In this document: piece after piece, positions 13,316-23,502 of the stretch
Layout: every line of letters begins with the position of its first letter
Numbering within the stretch: the first letter of the stretch is position 1
Assembly: GCA_030062745.1 (NCBI GenBank)
Contig: CP099845.1
Coordinates: 15,354,903 to 15,418,902, forward strand
Reading direction: 5' to 3'
Length of the DNA stretch: 64,000 nucleotides
From: Capitulum mitella
Lineage: Eukaryota > Arthropoda > Thecostraca > Pollicipedomorpha > Pollicipedidae
Notes under the pieces: generated by a model
Seen by the model: the letters and a program-made list of their open reading frames with translations, nothing else
Told to the model about the DNA's origin: nothing
Database searches by the model: none
Program-made: the position numbers and the translations under genes

Positions 13316-13588
13316 TAACTGCACAGGATGCCTTACAGATGCAGTAAAGCAACATTGTGGTGCAAACTGTGGAGCAGAGCAATAAAATGGAATGTATGAT
13401 GGGACAGACATGACTGGGAATATCTTGAAGAATTTTTAACACTAAGACAGCGAATTCCCCAAAAAAACGATGATTTTAAAGCGATATCATAGAAAAAATG
13501 GAATAGGCCAAGAGACGAAAGGCCGACAGCGAGCAAGAAAAACGGAACAGCAATGCCATACCCCAACTTCTATTGACATACAGAAAAA

Positions 13589-14299
13589 ATGGCACACTTA
13601 ATATGTGGTTCGTTCTCAGAAACTTCTAAAGAAGAAGAGCTGAACCTGAACTTTTCATCGAACGTTAGAGCCGTTTCCCTCCTGTCCAAGCCCACCAGAA
13701 GATTCAAGAGCCTGTTCATGAACAAAAGATGTTGCAAGAATAACATCAGGGCGTATGACAATGCTGTCTCACTGGCAAACATTGCTTCCGACGAAGAGGT
13801 TGTAATGCCAGGCTTCTCTTGAAATTTGAAGATTCAAGGGACAACCCTACCATTCCACTGGACCAGTCTTTTCCCAGCAAGGAACCAGAACAAAAATTAC
13901 CTTGATCTGCATTCATGGTTAAGACATGGCCATGGAATAAGGCAACCGAAACAGGAAACAAATCCGTCGAAGCATGGACGCAGCTTGGATGACTCCATTC
14001 TGTTTGACAACCCTTTTGTTATCGGTTTCAAGGCTGCAGCAAAGCTGCAAGAAGAAGTGGTCGAGGAGACCAAGTTGGTCCTGAGAAAGGACAAAAATCC
14101 TCTTATGAACGCAACAGAAGGTATATGGTTCAACAGAAGGTTTCAGATCCAAATGGGACATGCAAACCCCTGCATTATATATTTCTCTTCCCACGTAGTG
14201 ATGAGAGCTGGCAGGATGATTTCTATCAAATCAAAAACTATGGATCCAGGGGAAACGAGATCACGCCATCACCTTTCTACAGACAACGCTTCGAAGTGA
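13589..14299 (+). pseudogene. Helitron-like replicase, N-terminal (Helitron_like_N) remnant
   Basis: Two adjacent + frames resemble the domain that precedes the HUH nuclease in Helitron Rep/helicase proteins. The first frame (13,589-13,822) has KNNIRAYDNAVSLANIAS, like the conserved NIRxYNsxxxFaS motif. The second (13,826-14,299) opens with KIQGTTLPFHWTSLFP, like the fkiqGqiyHxxGsLxP motif. It continues with NPFVIGFKAAAKLQEE and LVLRKDKNP, like the NpFVxxFK and aDkxP blocks further along. The stop and frameshift near 13,820 split one domain, so the copy is dead. The HUH nuclease and helicase are not seen downstream, where the sequence changes to unrelated DNA by about 14,380. Assignment rests on motif order by eye. 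Confidence 0.6.
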
Positions 14300-14772
14300 G
14301 AGATGGACAGTCATCATTTCGACCCATTTTTTCATTTTTACCTTATTTGTCGTTCATTTTTCATCTATTTTAGCCCATCAGTAGATCAAGTCAGCTCATA
14401 GAAGAGTATGCTGTCGGATAGTAATAAAGGGCCGAAAGGCAGAGGCTCAGGTTGATTGCCTGCTTTTTGTCGACATACTCGTACACGAGTTTTCCACTTT
14501 ATATGATTTAAGAGATCAAATGCTGTTGAATATCTTCATCGTACCACTTGTCACGGCTGTTGCTTTAAAACTGCAATATTTCCGAAATTACTTGGTAATT
14601 GCAAGCAAAAGCTGCGGGTTGACGATGGTCTGTTTTTGAAGCGGTTGTTCTTGTAAGAAAAACAAAGAATTCCTCGTGCCGTTTCCCTCACGGCATGAGT
14701 AATTCCAATTTGTTACTTTTCCACTGAATATAGGAAGTGACCTGAGATCAAGCACAGGCCGCTGAATGTGAA

Positions 14773-15780
14773 CTTAAACACGCGCACCGGAAGGGGGTCT
14801 TTTTGTGCCCCCACCTGTTTTTCTTGAATATCTCGGGAACGGATCGGAGCTGGTTACTGCTACTTTGTTACATTTATGGCAATTGAATAACTCGTCGAAT
14901 GATACAGGAAAATTGGAAATCGGCTGGAAATGTTTCAAGTTGCAAGCATTTAAGGTCAGGCAAACACAACGAAGACGACGTTTTACGTTGACAAATAGGT
15001 TTGTGAAAGAACCAGCGTTGTACCTAAGATTACCGTTCGAACACAATCACGCGACGTTATCCGAGCATAAGTGATGGATGTACCAAGACTAAAGCCAGGG
15101 TCAATGAGGGTCAAGGTCAAAGGTCAAGGTGAAACGGCTTGTGACCTGATCCGCATTTGCTTTGCAACAGGTCGGTTTGTATGAAATATGCATTCAAAGA
15201 CCCTAATAAAACAGGTGCGCGCACACTGATACGCTTATACGCTTACATATACCACGGTCGGTCAAGGTCAAGGTCATTAAAGGTCAAGGTCAAATATATT
15301 GCGACCTGGTCCAGATTTGCTTTGCAACATGTCGATTTGTATGAAATATGCATTCAAGGATCCTAATAAAAACACATGTGCGCACATGGATACGTTTACA
15401 TATATAGCAGGATCATTTCAGGTCAAGGTCATCTAAGGTCAAGGGCAACTATTTTGTGACCTGGTCCAGATTTGCCTTGCAATATGTCGATTTGCATGAA
15501 ACATGCATTCAAGTACCCTACTAAAAACACGTTTGGCACATTGATACTTACATGTGTATACATACATACACATGCATATATACACAAATATAAACGCTGG
15601 CAGTGACCAGTTATACCAGTGTTGGCTACCTTCACTGAAAATATGCCAAAAGATACGTGTTGTGCCTTTATTTACACTCAAGCTGTTCCGTGTTGCTCGA
15701 AATCTGATCTGCAAAAGATGAAAAAATGACGCCATAGGTCAATGACCTGACATTACCTCGACCCGAAATCCTCAGTGAAG
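14773..15780 (+). mobile_element. Family B repeat, most complete copy of the first pair
   Basis: Starts at AACTTAAACACGCGCACCGG. The equivalent start at 51,563 is TTAACACGCGCACTGG. A conserved head follows (CCCACCTGTTTTTCTTGAA, AATAACTCGTCGA), then TTTGTGAAAGAACCAGCG and about three tandem units rich in AAGGTCAAGGTCA words (15,100-15,560). The tail matches 12,180-12,360 but diverges after CCTCAGTGAAG. The long open frame across the head shows no protein motif. Whether TTAA is part of the element or its target is unresolved. Confidence 0.75.
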
Positions 15781-16814
15781 TTGCCAGTCAGCACGTTTAA
15801 TGCCCTGAGGCGACCTTTTTTGGTTTTAGAACGTTCCTATACTAATCTGTGACACTGAATATCATAAAGGAGACGATTAGAGGCTCATTTGGCACCAAAT
15901 GTGTCGTTTTTATCTCCGGAAAATCCACTTATAGTTCCCAAGCATAAAGTCTGACCTGACTAGGAAGGTCACTAGTAGACCTGAGGGGATCGACGAGATA
16001 ATTTTTGGATTTCTTCCGCATACAGCTATCGATTGCTTTTGGGCCCGTGGCGCTACCTCAGTAAGGGTCAAATGACGTGGGAGTGCTTTTCATTTCCCTC
16101 GTGGTCTGTACGAAGGCTGTACGAAATCTGTATCTGTACGAAAATCCCTCCCGTCCAGCGAAGGTTAATTTGCGTCCGTGCATTTGCGCTTGCATGCATT
16201 TGAGCATAACTACATGCAGGCATTTCCGCTTCCACTAATTCCACCAATGCATACATTTCTGCTAATAATCTGCGTTCACATACGAGTACGTTGACGCATA
16301 CGTACCTTTCCCATGCACACATTTACGATCCTTCCATTTTCGCATCCGCACATTCGCCATGGTCGCATTTCCCATCTGTCGTTTGCTCTTACGTGCATTT
16401 GTAATACATGTTTACGTACAAATGCTTATGTTTGCCGTGCGAGTGTGATCTTCACGTACATACAGTTCTCATGGAATCTGCACGTTCTGTGACGGTCTTT
16501 ATTGCTTTTCTTTCGAAGCCAACCTCGGAGGATATTCACTTGATCCTTCTCTCTGCTCATGATATGCATGCATCTGCACTTTTCCTGCGCCCCTGATTAC
16601 TTGCACGTCATATTTCATTCTGGGGTTAAAAGTCACACGTCAAGTCACTGAGACGGACTCAAGATATCGCTGCTATCCATTGTTTAGTGCTGCTTTTCAG
16701 TGAAAGCCGCCTGCAGATCCGGTTTCAGTGGCGATCCCCTACTCTGACCTCAATTTTGTGGTCCAGGGACAAGGGTCATGGATCAGGTCACCGATGCAGA
16801 GTATAGTTAGGTCA
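15781..16814. other. No recognised gene
   Basis: I see no exon with splice borders or protein motif. A patch at 16,180-16,420 has repeated short GCATTT/CGCAT words (GCATTTGCGCTTGCATGCATTT and similar), giving a low-complexity appearance. Confidence 0.35.
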
Positions 16815-17165
16815 CTAGCCCGCCCCCGACTGGGGGGGGGGGCGGTTGACCGCCCCTGAGGTCTTTCCAGGATTACGAAAGAACGAACAAACGCAGCGCT
16901 ACGAAACTTCGTGTAACTTTGGTTTCATTTTTACACCTTGTGTCAGAGATTGTACCTCAGATCAAGCCAGGTGTATGACCTAGGTCAGCTCAAGTGAACC
17001 TATGTTCAAGAAGATTTAGCGCCCTGTAACTTTCTCGGAAAACATGATATGGAAATAAAACCTTGATGAGTTAGAGGTCTTGACAGATGCAACAAATTAT
17101 CTGCCATCTCAGATTTTTCGGAATTTTCCGGGTCACTGACCTAAGGTAAAGCCTATTTTCAAGAT
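16815..17165 (-). mobile_element. Family A element, copy 8, inverted 3'-end fragment
   Basis: Read on the minus strand this is the last roughly 350 bp of family A: CCGGAAAATTCCGAAAAATC, the AGGTCA-rich block, AACTTTTTGG-like text replaced by older variants, ACGAAGTTTCGT-like text and a G-run/C-run hairpin ending GGGCGGG. It is the only family A copy in reverse orientation. The outer border reads CTAG where TTAA is expected, so the terminus has mutated or was broken. Confidence 0.7.
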
Positions 17166-17639
17166 ATCAACAAATTTATTTTGCACTCCCTGCACTTTAC
17201 TTGCCCCCTGTTGTGATCATTGTAGAACTTCTCGTAAAACACATGTAAAAACAAAATATGTAAAACATCATTGCAAACTAATTATTGTCCATTGCTCATT
17301 TAACAACAAAACACTCCGTATCTTTTTCACGACGTGGAATATTTTGTTTCAGCCGTGAATATCTACGTATTTAGATCATGTGGTGCAAAATGACTGAAAC
17401 CCAAATTATGGATTTCTTAGCCTTTCTGGAAGAATGTCAGCGGAATGTTCCTAATTTAGCCTTAATTTCGAATGTACTTATGGGAAATGATGTCTATATT
17501 GGCCAGTAAACATAATTCTGGTTCGGTAATTGTGGCAACCTGAAACCTATTTTTATGTTATAATGATCGCCGTAACTTATAACGCTTTTTTTGTTGGGGA
17601 CTGTGGCTCTTGCAACTTACGTCGTTTCGTTCTTTCAGG

Positions 17640-18811
17640 TCACCGGGCAAGCGCGCCAGAAAGTCCGGCTGGCCGCTCAACTTCTCAGCGGATCCACCGC
17701 CACCGCCGTGGAAAGATTCATGCCCAAACGGGAGGAGGAAGCCGCTTTCATTCGACTCCGTAATGACGGCTTCGATGTCTTAAATGGGCAAGCTCCGGGG
17801 AATGTAAACCGTCTACGGCGTGGACTCGGCAGCGCTACCCACAAGCAGTTCGCAGTCTTTTTGGACCTGGGGGCAGCAATCGCCCAGATGAAGATCGGAC
17901 ATCGCGCCGCCCTTCCAGAAGGAATTTCTGCTAACCATCAGGTCGATGAGAGGACTCGTGGCCGACATGGTGGAACGCCTGGGTCCCAGCATGTACGTGC
18001 TGCCAGGTCGGATCAACCAGGACGCCCTGGAGTCGTTCTTCGGCCTGGTGCGTGGAAACGGTGGCGCCAACTTGAACCCAAGACCCAGTGAAGAGAAGTG
18101 TCGCCTGAGGAACCTGGTTCTGATGTATCTGCTGAAGCTGGGGCTGAATCCGGTAGCAGCGAACCAGACTGCTACCGGATTCAGCCATTTTGCTGCGTCG
18201 CAGCAAATGAGTGATGACGACACTGTCAAGTTTGACCTCGTTGACTTCGTGGAGGAGAAGACTGCGGAAGAGAACCAAGTTTCTGCGAACCTCGCAGACA
18301 TGGAGTCGCTGCTACGGGATGTTGGCCACCAGTACCGGACGCCGCCAGCAGCCACCAGCTCTTCGCCGATCGACCTACGGACTGGAGTCTCGGCGGAGTG
18401 GTACGGCATGGTTCACGCGGCTGCCTATGTGTCGGCCAAGTGTCGAAAGGTGAGCTCGACCCTCGGCACTCCGTCGGCGCATGCGGATGAGCAGGCACCG
18501 GTCGAGACCATGTGGACCCGGCTCCTCAGCCATGGTGGTCTGAACGTCCCGACCGCCAAGTGGATTGCCCAGTTCGAAACCAAGGAGGGCGCCCTCTGCC
18601 GTCACCACCATCTAAAGGCGGATAGTCTCTCCCGCAGACCCGGCGTGATCCGCGAAGTCGTTGGACTGTTGCATGCGCAGCAGCCGACATTGGATGTTAG
18701 AATAATCCGCCGGTTTGTTCGCCTACGTACGTTTATACGCCTGGGCTGCCTTAACCGGGGATTGCGCCGCGACACGAAGGAAAAGCGAGAGGCAAAGGAG
18801 TTCTGCAACTA
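17640..18811 (+). pseudogene. P-element-like / THAP9-family transposase, C-terminal two thirds, frameshifted
   Basis: The first frame, after a splice-acceptor-like TTCTTTCAG at 17,631-17,639, reads VTGQARQKVRLAAQLLS and NDGFDVLNG. These resemble the KVxLAaQLfS and NdxFDxLNs motifs of P-type transposases. Near 17,905 the frame shifts. The second frame continues PFQKEFLLTIRSMRGL and INQDALESFFGLVRGNGG, the highly characteristic QDxLExFFGxIRgxGG motif near the end of the RNase H-like catalytic fold. It then gives NPRPSEEKCRLRNLVLMYLL. The tail (IIRRFVRLRTFIRLGCLN) fits the C-terminal R-F/R-I-x-x-LN motif. The THAP DNA-binding domain and first catalytic Asp are not visible upstream. GC content is higher than the flanks. 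The frameshift implies a dead copy unless it is an assembly error. Confidence 0.85.
18142..18207. repeat. Two adjacent perfect hairpins inside the transposase frame
   Basis: A 17-bp perfect inverted repeat (GGCTGAATCCGGTAGCA at 18,142-18,158 and its complement at 18,170-18,186, 11-nt loop) is followed at once by an 8-bp stem (TTTGCTGC at 18,189-18,196 and GCAGCAAA at 18,200-18,207, 3-nt loop). Both lie in the open transposase frame without breaking it. Confidence 0.95.
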
Positions 18812-19108
18812 AAGGGGCAAGCGCTGCTGCCACATGCCTCGTGGCCCAGGTGCCGAGCTCCTGTTGGTCCTCCTGCCACCTGCCTTCTTGCTGGCCCTGG
18901 TGTCACGTGCCTTTTGGTGCTGCAGCCGCTTACTTGCTGGTCTTGGTGTCAACACCGCTTGCCGTGCACGCGCAGTGCACGGCCGTGCAGTCTCTGCGAG
19001 TCTGACGCCCTGCAGTGAGTAGCACACACCAGCTGTCCCAATTTGATCTGCCCTGCTTGCGTCGGCGTAACTTTCCGCCACCTGCCGGGATCTCCTTCTG
19101 GGTATTAA

Positions 19109-21546
19109 CCCGCGCACGACCGTCGGTCCGTTTCGAACACGGGCGACGGGGGGGGCCGTTGACCACCCCACCTGTAACTCACGAACGGTTGGTCGCACGA
19201 TAAAAATAAGCACACCGTTGGAAAGCTTGTGACGAATAGAGCTCGAAACTGGTCTCATTTTTTTTTTTGTTTTAGATAATATGTAAGCAATTTACGCCCT
19301 GTATATATGTTTTCTCATAGCCGACTGCATGAGACCGAGAAATGGCCTGAATCTCAAGGACTGTGACTAAAAACGCTTAGGTAAAGGTACCAGGGCACAA
19401 GCAAAGGCCCGCGGATGACGATACACGTCTAATTTCCCAGATTTGTTCAATATATACGCCGAAACGTTGAGTTCAAGATACGGCATTTCTCGCGGCAGCT
19501 GCTAGGCGTGCGCTGCTGTCGTATGCGGTCACAAATTGACGGGAACTAATTTTAGCGTTCCTTTATTCTCGCAAAAAAGACTGTCTATGTATATTTGATT
19601 GATCTTAGAGGTTCTTGTGATAGTTTTTCATCCTTAAATTTTGGAAAAATTCATTAGTTACCAATCTACAAAACTGGCGAAGCTTTATTCGCGACAGCCT
19701 GTTTATTTCCAAAATATGCTATTTTCTCAAACTTTTTGAGGTTTCTGGTATTACTTACGTCTGTGCAAGCTAGTTCTGCCATTCTCTACCCATTCTGAGT
19801 AATTCATCGCCGATTTTGACGGTGGTATGTCTTGGCTCACTACAGTTACTCGTGACCTGACCTCAGGTCAATGGCTGGAAGTCATTGATACTTTGCCCAA
19901 TGACGGTAACTAGATGTCTGCTTCGCTCCACACTAAAAATGTTATGAAATATTCCGTCAATTTCCGAAAAAACGACGACATGTCTTAACCCGCGCACGAC
20001 CGTCGGTCCGTCCCGAACACCGGCGACTGGGGGGGGGGGCAGATAACTGCCTCCCCTCTAACTCACGAACGGTTAGTCGCACGATAAAAATAAGCATACC
20101 GTTGGAAAGCCCGTCACGAGTAGAGCTCGAAACTGGTCTCATTTTTAGTTTTAGATAATATGTAAGCCAATTTACGCCCTATATATGTTTTCTCATAGCC
20201 GACTGCATGAGACCGAGAAATGGCCTGAATCTCAAGGGCTGTAACTAATAACGCATAGGTAAAGGCACCAGCGCACAAGTAAATGTCCGCGGATGCCGAT
20301 ACACGTCTAATTTCCTCAGATTTGTTCAATATATACGCCGAAACGTTGAGTTAAAGACACCGTAATTCTCCCGTCAGGTGTCACTGTGCGCCGCGGCCGT
20401 ATGCGGTACCAAATTGACGGGAACTAATTTTAGCGTTCCTTTATTTTCGCGAAAAAAGACGATCTGTGTAAATTTTATTGATCTTTGTGGTTTTTGTGAT
20501 GGTTTCTCATGCTTAAATTTTGGAAAAATTGATTAGTTGCCAATCTACAAAGCTGACGAAACTTTATTCGCAAGAGCCTGTTTATTTAAAAAAATGCTAC
20601 TTTTTTAAACTTTTTGGGGTCCTGGTATTACTTACGTCTGTGCAAGCTAGTTGCGCCATTTTCTACCCATTCTGAGTAATTCATCGTCGATTTTGACGGT
20701 GGTACATTTCGGCCCACTTCAGTTATTCGTGACCTGACCTCAGGTCAATGGCTGGAGGTCACTGATACTTTGCCCAATGACGGTAACTAGATGTCTGCTT
20801 CACTCTACACTAAAAATGTGATGAAATATTCCGTCAATTTCAGAAAAACGGCGATATGTCTTAAAAATGGGCTTGACCTTAGGTCAATGACCCTGAAAAT
20901 TCCGAAAAATCTGACATAACAGATTTGTTGCATCTATCACGATCACTAATCCCTGAAAGTATTATTGAGCTATCTTGTTTTGCGAAAAAGTTAGAGGGCG
21001 CTAAACGTTTTTGGACTTAGGTCTGTTTGACCTGATCTAGGTCAGGTACCTGACCTGACCTGAGGTCAAAATTTTGACACGAGACGTAAAATTAATGGAT
21101 CAAAAGGTACACAAAGTTTCGTGACTCTGTGTTAGTTCGTTCTTTCGCAATCCCAGAAAAACCTCAGGGGGGCAGTCAACTGCCCCCCCCCAGTCGGGGA
21201 CGGGTTAAAAATGGGCTTGACATTAGGTCAATGACCCGGAAAATTCCGAAAATCTGAGATAACAGATTTGTTGCATCTATCACGTTCACTAATCCCTGAA
21301 AGCATTATTGAGAAATCTTGTTTTCCTAAAAAGTTAGAGGACGCTAAACTTTTTTGGACATAGGTCTGTTTGACCTGACCTAGGTCAGGCACCTGACCTG
21401 ACCTGAGTTCGAAATTTTGACACGATATGTAAAATTGATGAAGCAAAAGGTACACAAAGTTTCGTGACTCTGTGTTTGTTTGTTCTCTCGCAATCTCAGA
21501 AAAACCTCAGTGGGGCAGTCAACTGCTCCCCCCAGTCGGGGACGCG
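19109..21546 (+). mobile_element. Family A TTAA element, copy 2, interrupted by copy 3
   Basis: TTAA at 19,105-19,108 precedes CCCGCGCACGACCGTCGG. The far end, ACGCG then TTAA at 21,547-21,550, closes the element. Its own sequence is 19,109-19,988 (880 bp) plus 21,209-21,546 (338 bp), 1,218 bp in total. Copy 3 occupies the rest. Just inside the ends are G-run/C-run inverted repeats. The interior contains everted AGGTCA pairs (TGACCT-C-AGGTCA at about 19,858 and further pairs after 21,370). No protein of recognisable function is encoded, so it appears non-autonomous. TTAA targeting and a terminal CCC fit the piggyBac superfamily; this class assignment is inference. Confidence 0.88.
19989..21204 (+). 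mobile_element. Family A TTAA element, copy 3, nested in copy 2
   Basis: A 1,216-bp element lying between TTAA at 19,985-19,988 and TTAA at 21,205-21,208. The join of copy 2 across it (GACATGTC-TTAA-AAATGGG) matches the uninterrupted sequence inside copy 3 itself near 20,850-20,875 (GATATGTCTTAAAAATGGG). This defines an insertion with TTAA duplication. The left end has a G-run then CAGATAACTGCC. The right end has GGGGGGCAGTCAACTGCC, a 10-bp stem with a 2-nt loop. It is the reference copy for family borders. Confidence 0.93.
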
Positions 21547-21550
21547 TTAA

Positions 21551-23502
21551 AAACGGAGAAGCAATCTGTTGTGGGCGCCTTTTCGCGGCAGATTGCGTTC
21601 ATAACTAAGAGCCACAGAAAGTTGGGGGTAAGTGCGCGCTACATAGCATTGCTTCTCGCTGCAAACCGCACTTCTTACTTACTAACAGCCCTTTCTGGAG
21701 GCAGACCGCGTATGTCACTAACAGGCAGAAGTTTCAGGAATATACGCACAAAGCAGCGCGAGGCATCCGTGTCTTTAAGTCTTTCGGTATAATTAACTGA
21801 TAGGTAGGCTCGCCGACCGTTTTAGAGACTTTTTTGACATCTTTCATAGCTAAGACCACTTCCGTTTTATTTGTACTCTACTAGAGGCGCCGAAATTGTC
21901 CACATTCAAAGGGTGTATCGGTGTTCCATTCCTGTTTTCCTGTCTTCCTATCCGATTTTTTACCAAGAAGTCGCGATGGTATGAAATGGAACTTAAATGG
22001 GGAAAAAATGCAGTAGAGCTCGACTGACACGGATATGCAGGCAAAATGAATTGGCTTAAAAGAGCGGAGATTTAGGACAGATGGATGCTGAAATGCTCGC
22101 GCCGTCCCATCGGTGCGCGCGCCGGCCCCCCTCTGTGTGACGCGGCATTCCCGATCCATTCCTGTACTGTGGGCCATTACGGTTCTTCTATAGCAGCTGC
22201 CTCGCCTCACCCATATACCTAGTAAGCGTCCGAACACATCACAGACGTCAAATTGCATCTGCGCCGCCAATACGAGAAACAAAGTTGTTAAGAAGGGCGA
22301 AAATGTCTTCGCTATTGCCGGGAGTTTCACTGAAAATGCCCCGTACTGCATGATATGCAAGGCTCCAGCAAATACCCCTCTGGCGGAATATAAGATATTC
22401 TTTTGTCAAATTGACCCAATATATGAAGAGGACATACATATGGTATCATATTCAGACATATTTTATAGATTCAAATATTAAAGAAACACCTGAACTCACC
22501 ATCCCAAAATGGTGTATTTTCCCATTCCTCTCCATGTTGAAGGTGTCGCGCCGTGGCACCGGTGACGTCACGCCCGAGGTGTTGCCAGGAGCTTTGATGG
22601 GGCGGGCTGACAGACGTGTTTCCCAGGGTCCAAACCACACGATTTTACACAACACTACAGTGGTAATGGTGAAGCCTGAGTGATGTGTGGGTGAAGACGC
22701 AACAAACAGTGGACTCGACAACAGTGTCTTCAACGGTAAGAGAACGGGATGACTTGTATAACTGAGATGAAAATTGCAAGTCATATCATTAACAAAGGAG
22801 CTGTCAAACCTGTAACATATTTGATTGAATGCCTATTTTGCAACTCTGTTGTGTTGTCCCCTGCCATCTGGGATGCTAAAAGTAGCAAGTGAACATACAG
22901 TTCGGGTAGATGTTATATATGTATGATATGTTGTGTGTACCTTGCCAGCCTGAAGGCTAGGTTCCTAGAAGGACCCCATGGTGCAAAAGCAAATGCTGGT
23001 TCTTGTAGTATGTGTTCCTGAAGTCACTGAAATCATCTGTGCAATTTGGTGATGCACTGGTGGTAAAAACATAGGTTTTTCTGCAGAGTTGAGTGAAATG
23101 ATTACATGGTAGTCATAGTAACTTATAAGTAATAAACACCACCAAGTTATACACATCTAGACATCTGGACATCCATACATCTGACATATAAACATTGGTA
23201 TTCCAGGCAGAGACCTTCCATTCGTATAATTCCAGCAATCCGCATAGTTGCCAAGCCGTATGGGTACCAAAAGTTGTGCAGTTAAAAAATAGGCAAATTG
23301 CAGGCATGTAGTGCCTTGTTACCATCACCACTTCCTTCAAATGATCTTTTGAAGTGATTCAGCCACCCACAGTTAGTCATCATCATTCAGCCAACCACAG
23401 CCTGAACAACTATCATGAGTTTGAATCATGGAGCATTTCTGTGGAACAGATCCATGCCAACTTTTAAGCACTGACAGTTGACAAACCAAACATGCCATGA
23501 AA
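21551..23502. other. No recognised gene
   Basis: No exon or known repeat was identified. The interval includes a short segment around 22,480-22,540 (CCTGAACTCACCATCCC) that resembles transposon-flank text, but I cannot place it. GC is low to moderate. Confidence 0.3.
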
